Shown here: one piece after another, positions 5,848 to 7,403 of the stretch
Numbering within the stretch: the stretch's first letter is position 1
Layout: every line of letters begins with the position of its first letter
From: Candidatus Freyrarchaeum guaymasense
GTDB taxonomy: Archaea; Asgardarchaeota; Jordarchaeia; Jordarchaeales; Freyrarchaeaceae
DNA length: 7,403 bases
Direction of reading: 5' to 3'
Assembly: GCA_030587405.1 (NCBI GenBank)
Contig: JAUQZD010000075.1
Span: 1-7,403 of the forward strand
The notes under the pieces: model-generated
What the model saw: the letters and a program-made list of their open reading frames with translations, nothing else
What the model was told of the DNA's origin: nothing
Database searches by the model: none
Made by a program: the position numbers and the translations under genes

Positions 5848-5857
5848 AAGTTTATAT
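5848..5857 (+). promoter_or_regulatory. TATA box of the IS607-like element
   Basis: AGTTTATATG lies about 38 nt before the HTH gene start at 5891, placing a transcript start near 5876-5880 and leaving a very short leader that holds the GGTGG ribosome-binding site. Confidence 0.5.
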
Positions 5858-5890
5858 GTTTGTTTGCTTGTTTTGGTGTTTGTGGTGGAT

Positions 5891-6097
5891 ATGGATAGAA
5901 GGGAGAGGATGCTGAGGAGCGGCGAGGTAGCCAAGATCCTCGGAGTCGATAGGCACACCGTTGTTAAGTGGGTCAAGGAGGGCTGGATCAGAGCCATTAG
6001 GCTCCCAAGCGGAAGGTACAGGATCCCGGAGAGCGAGGTGAAAAAGATACTTGAAGGAGGAAGCAACCGCAACCGCAACCGCAACCAAAGCATATAA
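5891..6097 (+). CDS. HTH-only remnant of IS607-type TnpA (MerR/excisionase-like DNA-binding domain)
   Basis: A 68-residue protein. Residues 9-54 form the N-terminal winged-HTH of IS607 serine transposases: SGEVAKILGVDRHTVVKWVK, then the wing IRLPSGRYRIPESEV. Full TnpA has about 130-150 more residues with the serine-recombinase domain; here the frame ends in SNRNRNRNQSI and TAA. Start: the ATG at 5891 has GGTGG five nt before it; the in-frame start at 5864 has none. The frame itself is intact, and its end overlaps the TnpB start by 47 nt. It may still bind the element ends or its own promoter as a repressor, but cannot catalyse transposition. Either an internal deletion removed the catalytic part, or this is a standing HTH-plus-TnpB architecture; the tandem repeat at the junction hints at the former. 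Confidence 0.78.
   Translation: MDRRERMLRSGEVAKILGVDRHTVVKWVKEGWIRAIRLPSGRYRIPESEVKKILEGGSNRNRNRNQSI
6062..6085 (+). repeat. Tandem hexamer, four copies of GCAACC
   Basis: Four perfect GCAACC units lie inside the overlap of the two element genes. They read as Asn-Arg repeats in the HTH frame and Ala-Thr repeats in the TnpB frame. Whole hexamers can be gained or lost without shifting either frame. The position coincides with where the TnpA catalytic domain is missing. Confidence 0.9.
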
Positions 6098-7014
6098 AGT
6101 TCCAGTAGAAGCCCCAAAAGATCTAATAGAAGCATACTTCGAAGCCAAGAAGAAAGCACTAGAAGAGGTTCTGAGCCACATCACCCACCACCGAACCGGA
6201 AAGGCCCACCTAAAACTCAAAGCCGGGGACAGGGGGAGGCTGAGGAACAACCTCCTAAAGGACTGGAAGTACTCTAGGTACTACGTCGGCTCAGCCATAG
6301 GACTGGTTAAGGGGTGGACTAGGCTCCACAACAGGGGGAGGGCGAAATCCAAACCCAAAGTAGCGGGGAAAACGGTCTACATAAAATCAACGCTGTTCAC
6401 GTATAGGGATGGAAAACTAAAAATCAGCATCGAACCGGGTAAACGGATACTTGGAAGTAAACCTAGCAAGGTATGATTACCTGCCAAGGGACTTCGACGC
6501 CATCGGCGGACTACTGACAGAAAACAGGCTCATAGTCAACTTCAAGAAAAAGTGGAAAGCGTCAATCCCAGAGATTGGGCTTCGTTCGACGTGAACCTGG
6601 CCAACGTGACCGCCCTGACCAACGGGGGAGTGGTCAGGTATGACCTCAGGCAGCTGTACCACGTCCACAGGGTCTACGAGGAGAAGAGGAGAAGAATACA
6701 AAAGCTATCTAAACGTAAGCCCAGGACGGCTGGGAGGCTGATGCGGAAGTACTCCAGGAGGGAAAAGGATAGGGCTAGGGACTTCATGCATAAGCTGACG
6801 GCTAGGATAGCCGGGGAGCTGGAGGAGCTGCGTAGCGGGCGGTGCTCGAGGGCCTGGAGGGCGTTAAGGGCAGGGTTCTACACCGGGGCAAAGGAATCAG
6901 CCGCAGGCTCTCGAAGTGGAACGCAAGAACATTCCAGCTCATGCTCAAATACAAGCTGAAATGGGCTGGGCTACCGGTCAGGCACGTTAACCCATCCTAT
7001 TCTTCCAGGACATG

Positions 7015-7243
7015 CCCCGTCTGTCAGGCTACCATGGTAGCCTATCGGGGCAGATTGATGAGGCGTTAGTGCGGGTGTGGGGTCGTTCTTGATAGGGATG
7101 TTGCTGCTGTCCTGAACCTTCGGGTGTGGGGCTCCGGTACCCCGAATGCTCCATCAGGGCTTGGCCCGATGACGGGGAAACGCCTGACAGACCAAAACCA
7201 CATTACCCATAAAAACCTATCAAGCGTGAACCCCCACGGCTAA
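7015..7243 (+). ncRNA. Predicted omega-RNA region at the 3' end of tnpB
   Basis: By the known biology of TnpB, the guide-scaffold RNA comes from the last part of tnpB and the element end. Here that part holds a hairpin at 7015-7050 (outer CCCCG/CGGGG, inner 16-bp perfect palindrome GGCTACCATGGTAGCC at 7027-7042). It is followed by GGGGCTCCGGTACCCC, by GGGC/GCCC around TTG (7157-7167), and by the right-end motif GTGAACCCCCACGGC. Elements A and B keep equivalents of the first hairpin and of the segment after it. The exact 5' and 3' ends of such an RNA are unknown here. Confidence 0.45.
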
Positions 7244-7403
7244 AGCATACAAACTTAAAGGTTTAACGAATACATCTCCGACGGACACCATCCGCCCTTA
7301 CAGCATCACCCACAGCCACCTAAGCCATTAACTTCTGTAGAAAACCCTACCCTGCTTTCCCCACGTCCAGAATGCTCCAGCAACCTGTAACCATCCCTCC
7401 GGC
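7244..7403. other. Flank after the element, no gene seen
   Basis: Short frames exist on the minus strand, one ending in WTWGKQGRVFYRS, but none has a start, a ribosome-binding site or a motif I recognise. This may be the tail of a gene entering from the right on the minus strand, which cannot be decided from 160 bases. Confidence 0.3.

Larger units (their letters stand above)
5846..7243 (+). mobile_element. Element C: decayed IS607-like insertion sequence
   Basis: The unit has an IS607 TnpA-type HTH gene overlapping a tnpB, in the order and overlap typical of IS607 elements. The serine-recombinase part of TnpA is missing, so it cannot move by itself, and tnpB is broken. IS607 and IS605 elements lack terminal inverted repeats, so the ends are estimated: the left end is put near the TATA box and the right end after GTGAACCCCCACGGCTAAAG (7227-7246). 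That last stretch looks like only the first half of the 3'-end hairpin such elements often carry (CCCACGGC-TTTAG-CCGTGGG); the second half is not there, suggesting loss of the right tip. Confidence 0.75.
6051..7243 (+). pseudogene. tnpB: tnpB (RuvC-like RNA-guided nuclease family), broken by three frameshifts and one stop
   Basis: The start is TTG 6051 with GAGGTGA nine nt upstream. Frame 1 covers 6051 to about 6444 (AYKVPVEAPKDLIEAYFEAK and the N-terminal domain). After a frameshift, 6445-6551 reads YLEVNLARYDYLPRDFDAIG. A shift back at an A-run (6547-6551) gives VESVNPRDWASFDVNLANVT from 6552. A third shift near 6830-6841 leads to VLEGLEGVKG and a zinc-ribbon CPVC. TAG at 7067-7069 then interrupts it before CGCGVVLDRDVAAVLNL, and the frame closes at 7241-7243. 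All three RuvC acidic positions are kept: Asp in FDVN (6588-6590), Glu in LEGL (6848-6850) and Asp in DRD (7097-7099). The rebuilt length of about 395 codons is normal. TnpB cuts DNA guided by an omega-RNA from its own 3' end and promotes element retention. Decay is recent; A-run indels could partly be read errors. Confidence 0.88.

Noticed and set aside
1..7403. CRISPR array or tRNA/rRNA genes
   Set aside because: No regularly spaced direct repeats, tRNA cloverleaf or rRNA sequence was found on either strand.

Overview
The window looks like a piece of a thermophilic archaeal chromosome, most likely Thermoproteota, though the exact lineage cannot be fixed from the sequence. Reasons: A/T-rich TATA boxes lie about 25 nt upstream of expected transcript starts. 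Shine-Dalgarno motifs of the GAGGTGA/GGAGG type occur with GTG and TTG starts. AGG and ATA codons are heavily used. The proteins are archaeal in type (Sat, short ribbon-helix-helix proteins, HEPN, an IS607-type HTH plus TnpB).

Left part (1-1279): the first residues of a probable membrane protein leave the window on the minus strand. A 71-aa ribbon-helix-helix (RHH) protein follows at 362-577. Directly against its stop codon, on the minus strand, lies a short remnant of the 3' end of a tnpB gene ('element A', 578-874). Then comes an AT-rich promoter (about 970-980).

Centre (1028-5201): a tight five-gene plus-strand operon: a second RHH protein with the same C-terminal tail as the first, ATP sulfurylase (sat), an alkaline-phosphatase-superfamily phosphodiesterase, APS kinase (cysC), and a TauE/SafE-type membrane transporter. 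Gaps are 11, 25, 0 and 4 nt. Together they describe sulfate activation to APS and PAPS with a built-in hydrolase, a transporter and a probable small regulator. No PAPS/APS reductase or sulfotransferase is in the window.

Right part (5202-7403): a mobile-element graveyard. 'Element B' (about 5333-5500) is a second short tnpB-3'-end derivative. It carries its own TATA box and a run of three strong hairpins, and it adjoins or interrupts a broken HEPN-domain gene on the minus strand (5500-5686). 'Element C' (about 5846-7243) is an IS607-like unit: an HTH-only TnpA remnant overlapping a tnpB that has three frameshifts and an in-frame stop but keeps all three RuvC catalytic acidic residues.

The most unusual signal is that A and B lack the same internal stretch of tnpB (second zinc-ribbon half plus the DRD motif). 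Both have a TATA box 26-33 nt before the same hairpin, and both preserve the hairpins of C with compensatory base changes. That fits free-standing omega-RNA-like loci or RNA-derived miniature elements better than random decay. All comparisons were made by eye.
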